DNA of 64,000 nt, from positions 6,747,155-6,811,154 of the forward strand of contig NZ_CP036319.1 in NCBI RefSeq assembly GCF_007752935.1, in the 5' to 3' direction. This document shows, piece after piece, positions 62,836 to 64,000 of the stretch. This stretch comes from Crateriforma conspicua (lineage in GTDB: Bacteria > Planctomycetota > Planctomycetia > Pirellulales > Pirellulaceae). The first letter of the stretch is position 1, and the number at the start of each line of letters is the position of its first letter. The notes under the pieces are model-generated. The model saw only the letters and a program-made list of their open reading frames with translations, did no database searches and was not told where the DNA came from. A program made the position numbers and the translations under genes.

Positions 62836-64000
62836 TCAGTTTGCGAATACCAAAGTCATCCGATCAATGATCGGCTTAGATGGATTATCCGTGGAGTCCG
62901 TTAAACGCAGTTGGACCTGGAACCCGAAACCTGCTGGCAGTTCAGATGAATCCATTGTGGCGGGCGTTCTCTTAATTTGCTTTGAAAAGCCCGGGATGTA
63001 ATCGTATCGCTCCTTCACTTCGTCCCAATCGGTCCATTGATCGATCACCTGATCATTGTTGGTGTCAACACCAACGCGTGCTTCCACCGTTTCAACCCAG
63101 GGACCAGGACTAACGAAATCCGTACTCTGTTGGGTGGCAAGATAAAACCGACCTTCGGCAAACGCGATATCCGGATCGGGGTGGCCGTTTCCGATGTTAC
63201 CGCACCAGGTGAAGGGCTCATTGATCGAGGGTGCAGTGAACCAGCCCACGCTCATTTGATGACCGCCGACGGGATCGTAGTCTCCGAACAGATAGTACTG
63301 ACCACCAACACAGATCGCCGCCCAATCACCGTAGGCCTCCTGCTCGGGATGGTGAATATCGTACTCCGCCACATTGGTCGGATAGTTTTCCGGGTCTTCC
63401 TTCATCCAATGAGGATGCTTGTATTTTCCGATCTTCCCAGTCGGATTGGTACGATGATCCACCGGCGGATCCATGAATCGGAAATCATCGATACCATTCG
63501 AACTGACCGCGTGGCCCGCCAGTGGCGAATCCCAGGAGCGTTTATTGGCACTAATCGGAGTCCAGTCTTCAATAATGACATGCATATTTCCTTCCAGGTC
63601 TCGGATGAACCCGGCATCACTTCCGTGTGACGGGTCCTTCACGGCAAGCCCCATATTCTTGCCCGGAACTCCATCGAACAGATCGTCGTCGACATAGACA
63701 TGCGGATCCTGATCGTTCGGAAAGTCGTAATAGATGTAGGCTTTTCCGTCGACCCATTCGGCGCTGGTCACCCACTTCGAAAAGCCCTCGGTGACCGGAC
63801 CATGGTGCACCCAATGCTTCATGTCGCGACTTTGCCAGGCGTGATATCCACCCCTTCCAGATTGCAGGCCTCCCGGCGCGTCATACTGATTCGGAAATGG
63901 CGTCGTCAACAAGGGTACATCAAACCCTTCCAGAGTTGCTGGTTGAGGCTTAATGGGTTGTGGCGGTACCTTGCCCTGCCCTTTCTTTCCTTTCGTTTTG
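62836..64000 (-). CDS. Five-bladed beta-propeller glycoside hydrolase (GH43/GH32-like), 5' end outside window
   Basis: The frame is open to the window edge, so the start and any signal peptide are missing; a TTG at 63912 is internal. The visible N-terminus is a basic, proline-rich linker (GKKGQGKVPPQPIKPQPA) followed by the propeller. Blade features are YHAWQSRDMKHWVHHGPV, SAEWVDGKAYIYYDFPND, IRDLEGNMHVIIEDW, GDWAAICVGGQYYLFGDYDP and GHPDPDIAFAEGRFYLATQ. The last contains an Asp-Pro-Asp that resembles acid residues of clan F/J enzymes. A C-terminal beta domain ends in IDRMTLVFAN. The next gene's ribosome-binding site overlaps its stop, showing one operon. I cannot assign a specific family or substrate. 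Confidence 0.72.
   Translation of the reverse strand, partial: KTKGKKGQGKVPPQPIKPQPATLEGFDVPLLTTPFPNQYDAPGGLQSGRGGYHAWQSRDMKHWVHHGPVTEGFSKWVTSAEWVDGKAYIYYDFPNDQDPHVYVDDDLFDGVPGKNMGLAVKDPSHGSDAGFIRDLEGNMHVIIEDWTPISANKRSWDSPLAGHAVSSNGIDDFRFMDPPVDHRTNPTGKIGKYKHPHWMKEDPENYPTNVAEYDIHHPEQEAYGDWAAICVGGQYYLFGDYDPVGGHQMSVGWFTAPSINEPFTWCGNIGNGHPDPDIAFAEGRFYLATQQSTDFVSPGPWVETVEARVGVDTNNDQVIDQWTDWDEVKERYDYIPGFSKQIKRTPATMDSSELPAGFGFQVQLRLTDSTDNPSKPIIDRMTLVFAN

Noticed and set aside
1-64000. Search for mobile elements, CRISPR arrays, tRNA or rRNA genes
   Set aside because: No transposase or integrase motif, no regularly spaced direct repeats and no tRNA-like or rRNA sequence was seen by eye; weak tRNA-like folds could still be missed without a dedicated scan.

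Overview
The window reads as a chromosomal stretch of a marine planctomycete, most likely Pirellulaceae (Rhodopirellula-like). The indicators are the very high number of sulfatases, a LEPR-type N-terminal motif with a dockerin-like segment, PQQ-propeller, DUF1080 and Gfo/Idh/MocA proteins with export signals, a serine/threonine kinase with TPR-like repeats, and two ECF sigma factors, one of the TIGR02999 type. The placement is inferred from protein families; no rRNA or other phylogenetic marker lies in the window. I found no tRNA, rRNA, CRISPR array, transposase, integrase or plasmid gene.

Layout. (1) 1-984: 3' end of a sulfatase. (2) 1050-7653, minus strand: an L-fucose operon reading fucI, then three GH29 alpha-L-fucosidases. 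(3) 8125-14434, plus strand, divergent from the fucose operon across a 471-bp gap: a GH141-like beta-helix protein with a C-terminal PDZ domain, a sulfatase and an alpha/beta-hydrolase esterase. (4) 14458-23916: a regulatory island with a PQQ-propeller protein, an ECF sigma factor, a dockerin-like haem peroxidase, a Ser/Thr kinase, an EF-hand protein, a small internally duplicated protein and a second ECF factor. (5) 23932-49461: short units on both strands holding six sulfatases, a sulfatase-esterase fusion, a Gfo/Idh/MocA oxidoreductase, a double beta-helix GH55-like protein, an enolase-superfamily enzyme, a GH86-like hydrolase, two uncharacterised exported proteins and an Ogt-type DNA methyltransferase. 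(6) 49529-64000, minus strand: one tightly packed run with a beta-propeller hydrolase (cut by the window end), a sulfatase, a 1205-residue sulfatase-GH29 fusion, a GH29 enzyme, two sulfatases, a DUF1080 protein, a sulfatase and a GH117-like hydrolase.

In total I count 14 sulfatase domains (two in fusions) and 5 GH29 domains, plus GH141-, GH86-, GH117-, GH55- and GH43/32-like proteins and two esterase domains. Nearly all carry export signals. The straightforward reading is a locus for degrading a sulfated, probably acetylated, branched marine polysaccharide that contains alpha-L-fucose or the related L-galactose. Sulfatases and esterases would remove decorations, GH29/GH141/GH117 enzymes would trim alpha-L-sugars, and the GH86-like enzyme would cut a galactan-type backbone. 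FucI is the only fucose catabolic gene here. The later steps and the formylglycine-generating enzyme the sulfatases need must be encoded elsewhere.

The most interesting items are the sulfatase-GH29-discoidin-like fusion, the sulfatase-esterase fusion, the GH141-like protein with a PDZ tail, and the small duplicated protein divergent from an EF-hand protein.
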